Positions 41,419 to 50,087 of a stretch of 64,000 bases of DNA are shown one piece after another (position 1 is the first letter of the stretch; each line of letters starts with the position of its first letter). Source of the stretch: Candidatus Aminicenantota bacterium (GTDB lineage: Bacteria; Acidobacteriota; Aminicenantia; Aminicenantales; Saccharicenantaceae); NCBI GenBank assembly GCA_026393975.1, contig JAPKZD010000009.1, positions 306,667 to 370,666 on the forward strand. The letters run 5' to 3'. A program made the translations under genes and the position numbers. Under the pieces are notes generated by a model that ran no database searches, was not told where the DNA came from, and saw nothing but the letters and a program-made list of their open reading frames with translations.

Positions 41419-41457
41419 TCCGCGGACGCTGCCCGGGCAGTGATGGGGGCCATGCAT

Positions 41458-41527
41458 AGCCCCCGTAGCGGAGGGGGACCCGTCGGCTGGCCGACGGGGG
41501 AACCGCCGGGACTGGTTCCCGGGGGCC
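41458..41527 (+). repeat. Interspersed three-hairpin repeat, family D, copy 2
   Basis: Constant flanks identical to copy 1 (15972-16051). The variable hairpin here is CCCGTCGG-ctgg-CCGACGGG, different in sequence from copy 1 but equally paired, so structure rather than sequence is kept. Confidence 0.75.
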
Positions 41528-41634
41528 GGGGGAGATGCATGGTCACCATCTCTGCCAAAACGGGCGGCGGCCTGCGGCCCGGGAATGACGTAAAAAAATC
41601 ACCGCAGCGAGCGAAGATGATCCCCGAGGCCGAA

Positions 41635-41910
41635 CTAGCCGCCGCCGAGCATGGGGAAGACAGCGATCGTGTCGCCCGGTGAGAGGGCGGTGTCCAACCC
41701 GCGGAGGGATTCGACGTGGACGCCGTTGACCATGACGACGAGGTGGGGCTTGAGACTGCCGCCTTCGAAGACCTCGCGCCGGCGTTCACTCGTGTCGCAG
41801 AGCGTGGACAGGGCGTCGCGGACGGTCGCGCCCTCGCCGACGACGACGTCGCGCTCGCGGCCCTCGAAAAGGTCCCGGAAGTAGGCGAAGAACTTAGCTT
41901 TGACCGTCAT
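41635..41910 (-). CDS. MoaD/ThiS-like sulfur carrier
   Basis: 91 residues from ATG 41910, ubiquitin-like fold: VKAKFFAYFRDLFEGRERDVVV, VVMVNGVHVESLRG, LSPGDTIAVFPMLGGG. The C-terminal GG(G) is the site adenylated and thiocarboxylated by MoeB-type enzymes to give sulfur for molybdopterin or tungstopterin. AOR, encoded 0.8 kb away on the same strand, needs such a cofactor. It overlaps the THEP1-like gene by 17 bases. Confidence 0.85.
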   Translation of the reverse strand: MTVKAKFFAYFRDLFEGRERDVVVGEGATVRDALSTLCDTSERRREVFEGGSLKPHLVVMVNGVHVESLRGLDTALSPGDTIAVFPMLGGG

Positions 41911-42433
41911 CGACCTTGACCGTTCCGAAGAGGCTTCCGTCCATGAGTTTCCGGACATTGGGGTCCCGGACGTCGAAGATGAGAGGGACGCCGGGCGCGA
42001 TAGCGGCGACGAAATCCTCGAGGATCTCCTCCCTGACGACGAGGAGACCTCTCATGTCGGGGCGCGATAGGGCCTCCCGGAGGGCCGGCCAAAGCCCGCC
42101 GCCCAGGAGCTCGAGGGGTCCGACCTCGTCGAGGATGAGGAGCTCGCTGGGGTCGGCCTCGCGGATGATCGACCGGGCCCGCTCGAGGGTCGAGGACACG
42201 AAAAAGAACGGGCCGATCCGCTCCGCGTCGGGCTCCCCCTCCCGCCGGAGGTAGGGATGTCGGCGGCCGGTTCTGAGTTCGAGGAGATCATAGCCCGTCG
42301 CGCCGCTTGCTCCGGTCACGGCGACGCTGAGGAATCCGCTTGGGGCCAGCCCGCGGGCCGCCCAGCGCGCTAGCGATCTTTCGAGGAAGGTCGTCTTGCC
42401 CCCGTGGACGGGTCCCGTAAGGACGAGGATCAT
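41894..42433 (-). CDS. THEP1-like nucleoside-triphosphatase
   Basis: 179 residues. P-loop LTGPVHGGKTTFLER at the N-terminus, Walker B-like LLILDEVGPLELLGGGLW in the middle and the C-terminal FGTVKVDD segment. This is the NTPase_1/THEP1 family (cancer-related NTPase homologues), also grouped with DUF2478 proteins found beside molybdenum cofactor genes. Function is unsettled. Between the secretin and the MoaD-like gene, with 6 and -17 base gaps, which favours a cofactor-related role. Confidence 0.8.
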   Translation of the reverse strand: MILVLTGPVHGGKTTFLERSLARWAARGLAPSGFLSVAVTGASGATGYDLLELRTGRRHPYLRREGEPDAERIGPFFFVSSTLERARSIIREADPSELLILDEVGPLELLGGGLWPALREALSRPDMRGLLVVREEILEDFVAAIAPGVPLIFDVRDPNVRKLMDGSLFGTVKVDDGQS

Positions 42434-42439
42434 GCGCCC

Positions 42440-44566
42440 CTATCGGATGCTGACGCTCGCTTCACCCGTCTGCAGGACGATGGCCTGCCCCATCGGGCTC
42501 CCGGCCGTCGCGCTGGTGAAGCCCAGGGACGTCTCGCCCGGATTCACGGACGTGAAGACGAGGACGGCCAGGACCGCCCGGCCCTTGAAACCGCGGCCGC
42601 CGGGCGGGCTGGAGAAGCCGATGGTGCACGTCCCGCCGCTGATGTCCTTGAGGAAGGGCACTTTTTCGCCCATCTGTCGCAGGCCCCCGCCTTCGAGGAC
42701 GTCCTTGAGTTTGAGGATCTGGGGATCGAAGGTGAGGACGAGCGACGCGTTCCCGATTTCCTTCTCGCTCGAGAGCTCGACGTTGATGCGGAACTCCCGG
42801 TCGCGGGGGGCTTCGAAGCTCGCCGGCGAGAGGTAGACGACGCTTCCCTCGGCATCATTCGGCCGGCCGGGGGGTTCTTCGGCGACGACAGCTTCCTCGC
42901 GGGCGTCCCTCAGCGCGCCGCCCGCGCCGGTCACGCCGGAGAGGTTGTCGGGGTCGACCCAGAGGGGCTTCATGTCCTCGTCGGTGATTTGGATCGAGCG
43001 GATGATGTGGGGCGTGATGGTCAGGATGACGTCGGTCTGCTCGATCGTCTTCTGGGTCGCTGAGAACAGGTTCCCCAGGATGGGCAGGTCCTTGAGCCCG
43101 ACGATCCCGCCGACGGACTTGCGTTCCTCGTCCCGGAGGAGACCGGCCAGGAGGTTCGTCTCGCCGTCCTTGAGCCGGACGGTATTTTTGATCTCGCGGT
43201 TAGCGATGATCGGGATGTTGGCCGTTCCCGTCCCCGCGATCGAGGAGACTTGGAGCTCGATCTCCAAGGTCACTTCCCGTTCGAGATGGATCCGGGGCGT
43301 CATCTTGATGGTGATGCCGATGTCCTGGAGGGTGTAATTGACAATTGGCTGGGTCGAAAGGCCGCCCGCGGCGATGGCCGCGAATGTGGAATTCACGATG
43401 GGGACCTTCTGGCCGACGATGTATTCCATCTTCTCCCCACTGAGGCCGCGGATCCTGGGCTGGGCGATGATCTTGGTGTCCGAGTCGGTTCCGAGGAACT
43501 GGGCGATGGCCGTGGGGACGGTGATCTCGTAGTTGCCGAGGGCCCCGAGGTCCAGCCCGTTGAACCGGAAATAGCCGTCATCGCTCATCGAGCCGTCCGC
43601 GGGGTTGAGCCGGATGCCCAGGATCCCCGTGCTGAGGTCGATGCCGAGCTTCTTCATCCGGATCCGGTTGACTTCCATGATCTCGATGTCGATGACGACC
43701 TCGCCCTTGGACTTGTCCCAGGAGCGGAGGAGTTTCTCGGCCAGGGCCACGGCCTGCGGCGTGTCGCGGATGGTGACCGAGTTGAGGTTCTTGTCGACCT
43801 GGATGGACGGGACCTTGTACATGGTCTTGACCATCTGCGTCAGCCGCATCTGGACGTCGCTCGCGTCGATATTGGACAGGTAGAAGGTCTTGATGGCGTT
43901 GAGTTCGTACTGCATCCGCTTCTGGACGTTGTCGGGGACGATGATGACGGTCTTCTCGTCGATCGTCCGGGAGAAGTTCTTGCTGGCGACGCAGAGGAAA
44001 TTGACGGCCTGCTGGAGGTCCTTGCCGGTCAGGTCGATGGCCAGGTTGGTGTCCCGGAAGGTGTCGTCGTAGAGAAAATTCACGTTGGCCACCCGGCCCA
44101 GCGTCTGGAAGATCGAGCGCAAGGAAACCTCGTTCCGGAAGCTCAGGTTGAGCGCTTCGCCGGAGCTCTTGAGCCTGACCGGGCCTTCGAGCTTCTCCGG
44201 ACCGTTTTTCTCGGCTTTCGGCGGAGGGGCGATGAGGACCCTGAGCTCGTCGGCGGCCGCTCGGTTGAGGGGATCGTAGAAAAGCGCCTTCTTGTAGTCG
44301 AGCTCGGCTTCCATACGCTTGTTCTGAGCGACCAGGCTCCTGGCCGTATGAAGACAAAAGAGGCTGGCGGACGACCTGGCCCGGACGAGAGCCAGACGGT
44401 AAACCGCGTCGTTGGGGTGGTCCAGAGCCGCTTGTTGGTAATATCTGACGGCCTGGTCGTACTTTTGGTTCATCTCGGCCTCGACGCCCTTCTTGTAGTC
44501 ATTGCTGAGCGTCGCGCACGCCCCGGCCGCCATGGCCAGGATCAAGATCAGGGCGTATTTTTTCAT
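42440..44566 (-). CDS. Secretin (GspD/PilQ type) with N-terminal TPR and C-terminal cohesin domain
   Basis: 708 residues. Possible lipoprotein signal (LAMAAGACAT). Residues ~25-115 form TPR pairs (YDQAVRYYQQAALDHPNDAVYRLAL). Two N-domains follow (LTGKDLQQAVNFLCVASKNF, IDASDVQMRLTQMV), then the secretin core (EVVIDIEIMEVNR, VPIVNSTFAAIA, TPRIHLEREVTLEIELQVSS, GETNLLAGLLRDEE, LPILGNLFSATQK). Residues ~580-708 form a cohesin-like domain (VYLSPASFEAPRDREFRINVEL). Forms the outer-membrane gate for the pilus/secretion machine. Confidence 0.9.
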   Translation of the reverse strand: MKKYALILILAMAAGACATLSNDYKKGVEAEMNQKYDQAVRYYQQAALDHPNDAVYRLALVRARSSASLFCLHTARSLVAQNKRMEAELDYKKALFYDPLNRAAADELRVLIAPPPKAEKNGPEKLEGPVRLKSSGEALNLSFRNEVSLRSIFQTLGRVANVNFLYDDTFRDTNLAIDLTGKDLQQAVNFLCVASKNFSRTIDEKTVIIVPDNVQKRMQYELNAIKTFYLSNIDASDVQMRLTQMVKTMYKVPSIQVDKNLNSVTIRDTPQAVALAEKLLRSWDKSKGEVVIDIEIMEVNRIRMKKLGIDLSTGILGIRLNPADGSMSDDGYFRFNGLDLGALGNYEITVPTAIAQFLGTDSDTKIIAQPRIRGLSGEKMEYIVGQKVPIVNSTFAAIAAGGLSTQPIVNYTLQDIGITIKMTPRIHLEREVTLEIELQVSSIAGTGTANIPIIANREIKNTVRLKDGETNLLAGLLRDEERKSVGGIVGLKDLPILGNLFSATQKTIEQTDVILTITPHIIRSIQITDEDMKPLWVDPDNLSGVTGAGGALRDAREEAVVAEEPPGRPNDAEGSVVYLSPASFEAPRDREFRINVELSSEKEIGNASLVLTFDPQILKLKDVLEGGGLRQMGEKVPFLKDISGGTCTIGFSSPPGGRGFKGRAVLAVLVFTSVNPGETSLGFTSATAGSPMGQAIVLQTGEASVSIR

Positions 44567-45015
44567 GGCCGATCTCCTTGTCGCGGGAACGTCTTTCTTT
44601 CCGAATTCGGGCCTTGGATGACGATCGCCTCAGCGGTGACCCTGACGACTTTGTAGCCGGGCGCGATCTCGTCGCCCTCCCCCACGGATACGGTCTGGCC
44701 GTTGCGGAGGACGAGGGCGATGGTCTGCCCGCCGGACTTGATGGACCCGATGTAGCTGAGGTTTAGAGTGAAGGACGGTGGAGCGCCAGGCCGGGAGAAG
44801 GCCGCCGACTTGATGGCGGGCTCGCCGGCCCGGCGAACGACGGGAAGCGCGGCGGTCTTCGGTCGGAAGATGTCGCGGACCGGTGCCGCGATCTCACCGC
44901 TGCCGAATACGAGGAGGTCCTTGCGGACGAGGGGTTTCCGGTCTTCCTGGGCCGCGAACAGGGACACGGCCCAGCCCAGGGCAAGACCCGCGATCACCGC
45001 TTTCTTAAATGCCAT
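44563..45015 (-). CDS. PilP-like pilot/alignment protein
   Basis: 150 residues with a signal peptide (AVIAGLALGWAVSLFAA). RDIFRPKT then a small beta domain (LSYIGSIKSGGQTIALVLRNGQTVSVGEGDEIAPGYKV) matches the PilP/GspC HR region that links inner-membrane parts to the secretin. Order PilM-PilN-PilO-PilP-secretin is the known T4P alignment set. Overlaps PilO by 11 bases. Confidence 0.75.
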   Translation of the reverse strand: MAFKKAVIAGLALGWAVSLFAAQEDRKPLVRKDLLVFGSGEIAAPVRDIFRPKTAALPVVRRAGEPAIKSAAFSRPGAPPSFTLNLSYIGSIKSGGQTIALVLRNGQTVSVGEGDEIAPGYKVVRVTAEAIVIQGPNSERKTFPRQGDRP

Positions 45016-45565
45016 AGTACCCCGCCACCGCCAGGTTCGCGCTGAGACGCTCGCCTTCGGACCCCGTCCTCGGGAACTCGATCTTCTCGATGACCAGGAA
45101 CTTGGGGAACGCTTCGAGGACGGCCAGCAGCTTCTTGAGGCCCGCGTAAGAACCGGTGTAGGTGAATGTCACGACCGTTTTCCGGACCTGTTCCTTCTCC
45201 ATGTCGGAATAGCCGTAGCCGAGGTCCGTGATGGTCGTCCCGGCCAGGGCGAATATCTGCTGAAGGTCCAGACGAAGGGCCTGGACGCCTCCCTCGAGAT
45301 CGTAGAAAAAGCCCGTCCGAAGCTCCTCGAGGTCCCGGCCGGCTTCCTCCCATCGCTGCCACGCGGCCTTGGCCTCGTCGCGCGCCTTGGTCGCCCGGCC
45401 GCAGGAATCCTGGAGCTGTAACACCACTCTCCTGTCCCTTTCGATGCCCCCCCGGATCCTCGTGAACAGGACGAGGAATACGGCCAGGGCGAGGAGCGTC
45501 GCCAGGCCGAGGCGGCCGAGCGTCCGCCGCTCCTTGTCGTTGAACAGGTCAAAGAGAGCGTTCAT
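45005..45565 (-). CDS. pilO: PilO-like inner-membrane alignment protein
   Basis: 186 residues: short cytosolic N-terminus, one membrane helix (LATLLALAVFLVLFTRI), coiled coil (~45-85) and a ferredoxin-like periplasmic domain (VVTFTYTGSYAGLKKLLAVLEAFPKFLVIEKIEF). Forms a heterodimer with PilN. Sequence similarity is low, as usual for PilO; the assignment rests on topology and order. Confidence 0.78.
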   Translation of the reverse strand: MNALFDLFNDKERRTLGRLGLATLLALAVFLVLFTRIRGGIERDRRVVLQLQDSCGRATKARDEAKAAWQRWEEAGRDLEELRTGFFYDLEGGVQALRLDLQQIFALAGTTITDLGYGYSDMEKEQVRKTVVTFTYTGSYAGLKKLLAVLEAFPKFLVIEKIEFPRTGSEGERLSANLAVAGYYGI

Positions 45566-46115
45566 AGGTCAGGGAAATCTCCGTGATGAGCCGACCGTCT
45601 TCGTTCCGGAACTCGCCGCTGGGCCGGATGTCTTTGAAGCCGCCGGCGGACAGGTTGTTGATGAGGGTGACGAGGTCGTCGAGACTGCGCGAGGTCACCC
45701 GGAGGCGCAGAGCGACAGTCCCCTCGCCCGTTAAGCTAGGGCTGAGCGAGGTGATGTAGCTCGAGCCGGGGAGCGCCTTCTCGAGCTCCGAGAAGAGCGA
45801 GGTCCAGAGGAACGTCTTCTTCAGGATGATGCCGTTGACGAGATCCACCCGGGTCCGGCTGAGGCGTTCTTCCCTCTCGACATCGGCCGTCAAGCGCTTC
45901 TCCTCGCGCTGGACCTCTTCCTGGAGTCGTTGTTTTTCGGCGATCGAAGCCCTGAGCCGGGCCGATTCCCCGCCGTACTTCAGGACGACGAACACGCTCA
46001 GGACGGCGAGGACGGCGAGGAGGAAGCCCAGGGCGCGGGCCAAAGCGGAGAAGAACCGCCGGTTCCGGCCCGGCTTCGTGGCCAGGTTCAGGTTGATCGT
46101 GACACGTTCATTCAT
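45549..46115 (-). CDS. pilN: PilN-like inner-membrane alignment protein
   Basis: 188 residues from ATG 46115. N-terminal INLNLATKPG is the NxNL(L) motif that binds PilM, then a membrane helix (~25-48), coiled coil (~50-85) and periplasmic domain (LFSELEKALPGSSYITSLSP, SLDDLVTLINNLSAGGFKDI). The ATG overlaps the PilM stop (ATGA). Confidence 0.85.
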   Translation of the reverse strand: MNERVTINLNLATKPGRNRRFFSALARALGFLLAVLAVLSVFVVLKYGGESARLRASIAEKQRLQEEVQREEKRLTADVEREERLSRTRVDLVNGIILKKTFLWTSLFSELEKALPGSSYITSLSPSLTGEGTVALRLRVTSRSLDDLVTLINNLSAGGFKDIRPSGEFRNEDGRLITEISLTYERSL

Positions 46116-47041
46116 AGGATCTGTCCGACGAGAGGGGCGAGCAGGGCTTTTTGGGCCTCGCTCCACGCCTCGGGCGCCTCATAGACCACGGGTTCGAGCG
46201 GCAGGTTGATCCTGTCCTTCAGCCGGTCCATGAGCTGCGGCCTTTCCGCGGCCACGGCCGTGCGGACCCAGAGCCTCTCGATCCGCTTTTTTTCCTTGTC
46301 CTCGAGGAAGCGGATGGTGTTCTCCGCTTCCCTGACGATATTATCGGCGCGCTCGTCCGCCTCAGGCCCGCCGGGCGCGCCGACGCCCTTTTGACGGTAG
46401 AGCGCCCAGCCGGAATCCATGATCGCCAGGAGGGTCAGGGTCTCGTCCTCCAGGTTGAGGAGGATGCCGTTGGACGGCCCCGCCTGTCCGACCATGTTGA
46501 TCAGGGTCAAGGAGGGGACGGTCACCAGAACCGGCTTCAGCCCGGCCTTTTCGAAGAGGGATTCGTACTCCCGGACGACCGTCTGCCGGGCCATGACGAC
46601 GATGATCTTCCGGACGCCCCGGCCCGGGGTGACGGCGTAGTCGATGCGGGCATCCTCGGGGATGAGCGGCATCTGCTTGCCGATACGCCAGCGGATGAAG
46701 GTGTCTCTCTCTTTCCCGGAGCCGGGGAAAGAGTCCACGCTCAGGACAAAGACGCGGACGGACGGCTCGGGGACGAGGAGGGCGGCCGACCCGGAGGAGA
46801 GGCGCAGGTTTTTCATGCCCTGGGCGACGGCCTCCTCGAGGACCGCGCGGTCGGTTACGTTGGGACGGTCGAACGAAGGACTGAGGGGACGTTCCCGCAA
46901 GGGCAGGACGAACCCGCCCCTGACCGACCCGTCCTTTTTCGAGACGCGGATGCCGCTCAGGAAGGCCGGGGAGAGCTGAAAGACGGCGTCGGGCAACAGG
47001 CGGTCCTGGAAATGGGACTTGAGTCGTTTCCCCAGCGTCAC
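46112..47041 (-). CDS. pilM: PilM-like actin-fold cytosolic protein
   Basis: 309 residues from GTG 47041, chosen because GGAG lies 7 nt upstream; a TTG at 47056 inside the GspE gene is the other option. ASKHA-like fold: AALLVPEPSVRVFVLSVDSFPGS, YESLFEKAGLKPVLVTVPSLTLINMV, ILLNLEDETLTLLAIMDSGW, NTIRFLEDKEKKRIERLWV. The family couples the secretion ATPase to PilN. The usual N-terminal phosphate loop is poorly conserved, so it is a divergent PilM. Confidence 0.75.
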   Translation of the reverse strand: MTLGKRLKSHFQDRLLPDAVFQLSPAFLSGIRVSKKDGSVRGGFVLPLRERPLSPSFDRPNVTDRAVLEEAVAQGMKNLRLSSGSAALLVPEPSVRVFVLSVDSFPGSGKERDTFIRWRIGKQMPLIPEDARIDYAVTPGRGVRKIIVVMARQTVVREYESLFEKAGLKPVLVTVPSLTLINMVGQAGPSNGILLNLEDETLTLLAIMDSGWALYRQKGVGAPGGPEADERADNIVREAENTIRFLEDKEKKRIERLWVRTAVAAERPQLMDRLKDRINLPLEPVVYEAPEAWSEAQKALLAPLVGQIL

Positions 47042-47045
47042 GCGG

Positions 47046-48653
47046 TCACTCCACAAAGGTCACTTTGTTCAGGTCCTTGAGGCTGGTCATCCCCGCCAGG
47101 ACCTTGCCCAAGCCGGCTTCTCTCAAAAACACCATGCCCTCCGCCTTGGCCCGTTTCTTGACCTCGGAGAGGGGCCTTTTCTCGAGGATGAGCTCCCGGA
47201 TGGGGTCTGAGAGCTCGAGGATCTCGGCGATGGCCGTCCGGCCCTGGTAGCCCGTGAAATTGCATTCGGAACATCCCTTAGGCTCGAAGAAGACGGTCTC
47301 CGCGTGCCGGGCCGGGTCGAGGCCCGACTCCACGAGCTGCAGGGCGCCGTAGCGGACGGGGACCTTGCAGCGCGGGCAGAGGAGCCGGACCAGGCGCTGG
47401 GCCAGGATGCAGTTGAGGGCCGAGATGAAGCTATAGGGGTCGACCTGCATGTGGAGGAAGCGCCCGATGACGTCGAAAACGTTGTTGGCGTGGACGGTCG
47501 TGAAGACGAGGTGGCCGGTCAGAGCGGACTGGATGGCGATCTGGGCCGTCTCGGGGTCGCGGATCTCGCCGACCATGATCTTGTCCGGGTCGTGGCGGAG
47601 GATGGAGCGCAGCCCCCGGGCGAAGGTCAGGCCCTTCTTCTCGTTGACGGGGATCTGGGTGATGCCGTCGACCTGGTACTCGACGGGGTCCTCGATGGTG
47701 ATGATCTTGTCTTCCGGGGACTTGATCTCCGTCAGGGCCGCGTAGAGGGTTGTCGTCTTGCCGCTGCCCGTCGGCCCGGTGACCAGGACCATGCCGTAGG
47801 GCTGGGCGATGTACTTGCGGAATTTCTTCTGGATCTCGTCGGAGAAGCCGAGGAGGTCCAGCCGCAGCTCGCGGAGGGCCTGGGTGATCATCTCCTTGTC
47901 GAGGATGCGGATGACCGCGTCCTCGCCGTAGATGCAGGGCATGATGGAGACGCGAAAATCGATGGTCTTGTCCTTGATCTTGAGCCGGAAGCGGCCGTCC
48001 TGGGGGATGCGGCGCTCGGCGATGTCCAAGTCGGACATGACCTTGATGCGGGAGATGATGGGCGACTGGAACTTCTTGTCGATGGCCTCCATCGCCTCGC
48101 CGAGGACGCCGTCGATCCGGTACTTGATCTTGACGTCGTTGTCCTTGGATTCGATGTGGATGTCGCTCGCCCGCTTCTGGACGGCGGTGAAGATGATCGT
48201 GTGGACGAGCTTGATGATCGAATCGTCCTGGTCGGCCAGCTTCTCGATGGAGATGACGTCCTCTTCCTCCCCGCTCTCGCGCTCGACGACCTGGGTGATA
48301 AAGCCTTCTGTGGCCTCGCGGAGAACCTGCATGGCCGTCTCGCTCTTCCTCAGGGCCTCGAGGATGGACCGCTTGGAGGCGGCGAAGACCTCGACCTTTT
48401 TCCCCAGGAAGGATTCGATGGCGTCGATGGAGGCGATGTCGGAGGGGTCGGCGACGGCGACCTTCATGACGCCGTCCTCGTCGCCGAGGGGGACGAAGTT
48501 GAGACGGTGGAGGAATTCGACGGGGAACGACTGAATGAGGTTGCGGTCGAGCCGTTCGGTCTCGAGGTCGAGGTAGGGAACGCGGTAGCGTTCGGCTAGG
48601 GCCCGGGTGGCCTTTTCCTCGCCGCCGACGTTGTCCAGCCTGTCCTTGCTCAT
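47046..48653 (-). CDS. gspE: Type II secretion / type IV pilus assembly ATPase
   Basis: 535 residues, full length. N-terminal GspE_N domain (~1-150), then Walker A GPTGSGKTTTLYAAL near residue 300, Asp box DIHIESKD, ITIEDPVEYQVDGITQI, Walker B GLRSILRHDPDKIMVGEIRDPETAQIA, His box LVFTTVHANN, and the zinc tetracysteine LLCPRCKVP...CSECNFTGYQG. Hexameric cytosolic motor that extends the pilus or pseudopilus. No retraction ATPase (PilT) in the window. Confidence 0.94.
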   Translation of the reverse strand: MSKDRLDNVGGEEKATRALAERYRVPYLDLETERLDRNLIQSFPVEFLHRLNFVPLGDEDGVMKVAVADPSDIASIDAIESFLGKKVEVFAASKRSILEALRKSETAMQVLREATEGFITQVVERESGEEEDVISIEKLADQDDSIIKLVHTIIFTAVQKRASDIHIESKDNDVKIKYRIDGVLGEAMEAIDKKFQSPIISRIKVMSDLDIAERRIPQDGRFRLKIKDKTIDFRVSIMPCIYGEDAVIRILDKEMITQALRELRLDLLGFSDEIQKKFRKYIAQPYGMVLVTGPTGSGKTTTLYAALTEIKSPEDKIITIEDPVEYQVDGITQIPVNEKKGLTFARGLRSILRHDPDKIMVGEIRDPETAQIAIQSALTGHLVFTTVHANNVFDVIGRFLHMQVDPYSFISALNCILAQRLVRLLCPRCKVPVRYGALQLVESGLDPARHAETVFFEPKGCSECNFTGYQGRTAIAEILELSDPIRELILEKRPLSEVKKRAKAEGMVFLREAGLGKVLAGMTSLKDLNKVTFVE

Positions 48654-48674
48654 GTCCCGCGCCTTTCGGGCCGC

Positions 48675-49883
48675 CTACCGGGCGATCCGGATGATATTGA
48701 AGATCGGTATGTACACCGAAAGAAGCATCGCCGCCACCACGAGCCCCATGAAAATGATGACCACGGGCTCGACCAGATTGACCAACGTCTCGATTTTACC
48801 ACGAACGCGCTCGTCATAAAAGTCGGCCATATCCCCGAGCATGCCCTGGAGGTTGGCCGACGACTCTCCGATGCGGACCATGTCCAGGGCCAGGGCCGGG
48901 AACGCCCCGGCCTTGGCCAAGGACTCGGACAGGCTCTCGCCGTTCTTGATGTGGTCCGGGACGACCTGCAGGTGCCGGACCATCCAGGCGTTGGGCACGG
49001 CCTGGATGGCGATGCCGATGGCCGAAAGGAGCGAGATGCCCGCCTCGAGGAGGAGGCCGAGGGTCCGGCTGAAGAGGCTGATGCCCGACTCGAGCCAGAT
49101 CGTCCGGCCGAAGGGCACGCGGAGCTTAACCCTGTCCATCTGGTAGCGGAAATCCTGCCGCCGCCGCAGTCTGGCCAGGAGGAAAGCGAGCGCCACGAAC
49201 GCCGCCACCATGACATACCACCGCCGGCTCGTGGCCGTGGCGAAGGACATGATGATCCGGGTGATCTGGGGCATGTCGGCCTGGAAGCTCTTGTAGAAGT
49301 CCGCGAACTGGGGCAGGACAAAGTTGACCAGGAGGCCCATGAGGATGAAGGAGAAGACGATGAGGATCGTCGGGTAGGTCATGGCTGACTTGATCTTGGC
49401 CCGGGTCTGGGTGACCATCTTGGCGTACTGGATGTACCGGCCGAGCGACCCCGGAAGGTTGCCGCCTTTTTCCCCGGCCATCAGGCTGGCCGTGTAGACC
49501 GGGGAGAACAACTTCTCGTAGGGCAGGAAGGCTTCGGACAGGGCCTTGCCCCGTTTGACCTCTTCGGCAACCTTGATCAGGATCTCCCTGAGGAAAATGT
49601 TCTTGGCCCGGGCGGAGATCACCTCGAGGCTCTTGAGGATCGGGTAGCCCGCCTTGATCAGCGCGACGAGCTCCTGGTTGAACAGGATGATGTCCCGGTC
49701 CTTGACCTTGCGCCCCAGACGGAGGCCCTGGCCTCCGAGCCTTCTCCAGTCGCGCCGGACGGAGAGGACGAGGGCGCCTTCTGCCTCGATGGCCTTCCGG
49801 CACTCCTCGGCCGACGGGGCCAGGGCGGACCGGACATCGACCCGGCCGTCCTCGCCGGTGATCCGGCACTGGTAGTAAGGCAT
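48675..49883 (-). CDS. gspF: Type II secretion / type IV pilus inner-membrane platform protein
   Basis: 402 residues from ATG 49883 (AGAGGAAA upstream). Two GspF domains: FNQELVALIKAGYPILKSLEVI, MAGEKGGNLPGSLGRYIQY, and the second LFSRTLGLLLEAGISLLSAIGIA, MVRIGESSANLQGMLGDMADFYDE, each followed by membrane helices (three in all, last VVIIFMGLVVAAMLLSVYIPIF). First gene of the operon. Confidence 0.93.
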   Translation of the reverse strand: MPYYQCRITGEDGRVDVRSALAPSAEECRKAIEAEGALVLSVRRDWRRLGGQGLRLGRKVKDRDIILFNQELVALIKAGYPILKSLEVISARAKNIFLREILIKVAEEVKRGKALSEAFLPYEKLFSPVYTASLMAGEKGGNLPGSLGRYIQYAKMVTQTRAKIKSAMTYPTILIVFSFILMGLLVNFVLPQFADFYKSFQADMPQITRIIMSFATATSRRWYVMVAAFVALAFLLARLRRRQDFRYQMDRVKLRVPFGRTIWLESGISLFSRTLGLLLEAGISLLSAIGIAIQAVPNAWMVRHLQVVPDHIKNGESLSESLAKAGAFPALALDMVRIGESSANLQGMLGDMADFYDERVRGKIETLVNLVEPVVIIFMGLVVAAMLLSVYIPIFNIIRIAR

Positions 49884-49917
49884 TTTCGCCGATTTCCTCT
49901 TTATTTTAGTCGCTTGT

Positions 49918-49946
49918 AATCTATTCCAGGGCGAATCCGTTGTCAA
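49918..49946 (-). promoter_or_regulatory. Promoter of the secretion/pilus operon
   Basis: Minus-strand TTGACA (49946-49941), 17-nt spacer, TAGATT (49923-49918); start site ~49911, 28-nt leader. Confidence 0.65.
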
Positions 49947-50007
49947 ACCAAGGGCTCTTGGGGACGGCCTCGCTGCACTCGCCCGCAACTTGTATCTACG
50001 GCCGAGT

Positions 50008-50051
50008 ACTGCGGAAATGGACCCCCAAGCAAGCCTGGGGCCCCCCGCAGT
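50008..50051. promoter_or_regulatory. Inverted repeat between divergent promoters
   Basis: ACTGCGG (50008-50014) pairs with CCGCAGT (50045-50051), and an inner CCCC pairs with GGGG. Its right arm touches the -35 box of the next promoter. Possible operator. Confidence 0.35.
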
Positions 50052-50079
50052 TGACAAACGCCGGGATAAGGGTTAACTA
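50051..50079 (+). promoter_or_regulatory. Promoter of the small exported protein and histidine kinase, leaderless arrangement
   Basis: TTGACA (50051-50056), 17-nt spacer, TAACTA (50074-50079). GTG 50088 starts 8 nt later. Confidence 0.6.
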
Positions 50080-50087
50080 TTAATGCC

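Larger units (their letters stand above)
40860..41634. other. Large non-coding gap rich in inverted repeats
   Basis: 775 bases with no credible ORF. It holds the AOR promoter, a ~200-bp family-C inverted pair (40994-41190), a nested hairpin (41277-41326), a GGGGACATG palindrome (41404-41418) and family-D copy 2 (41458-41527), followed by GAGATG/CATCTC around 41531-41552. It looks like a landing site for non-autonomous elements. Confidence 0.75.
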
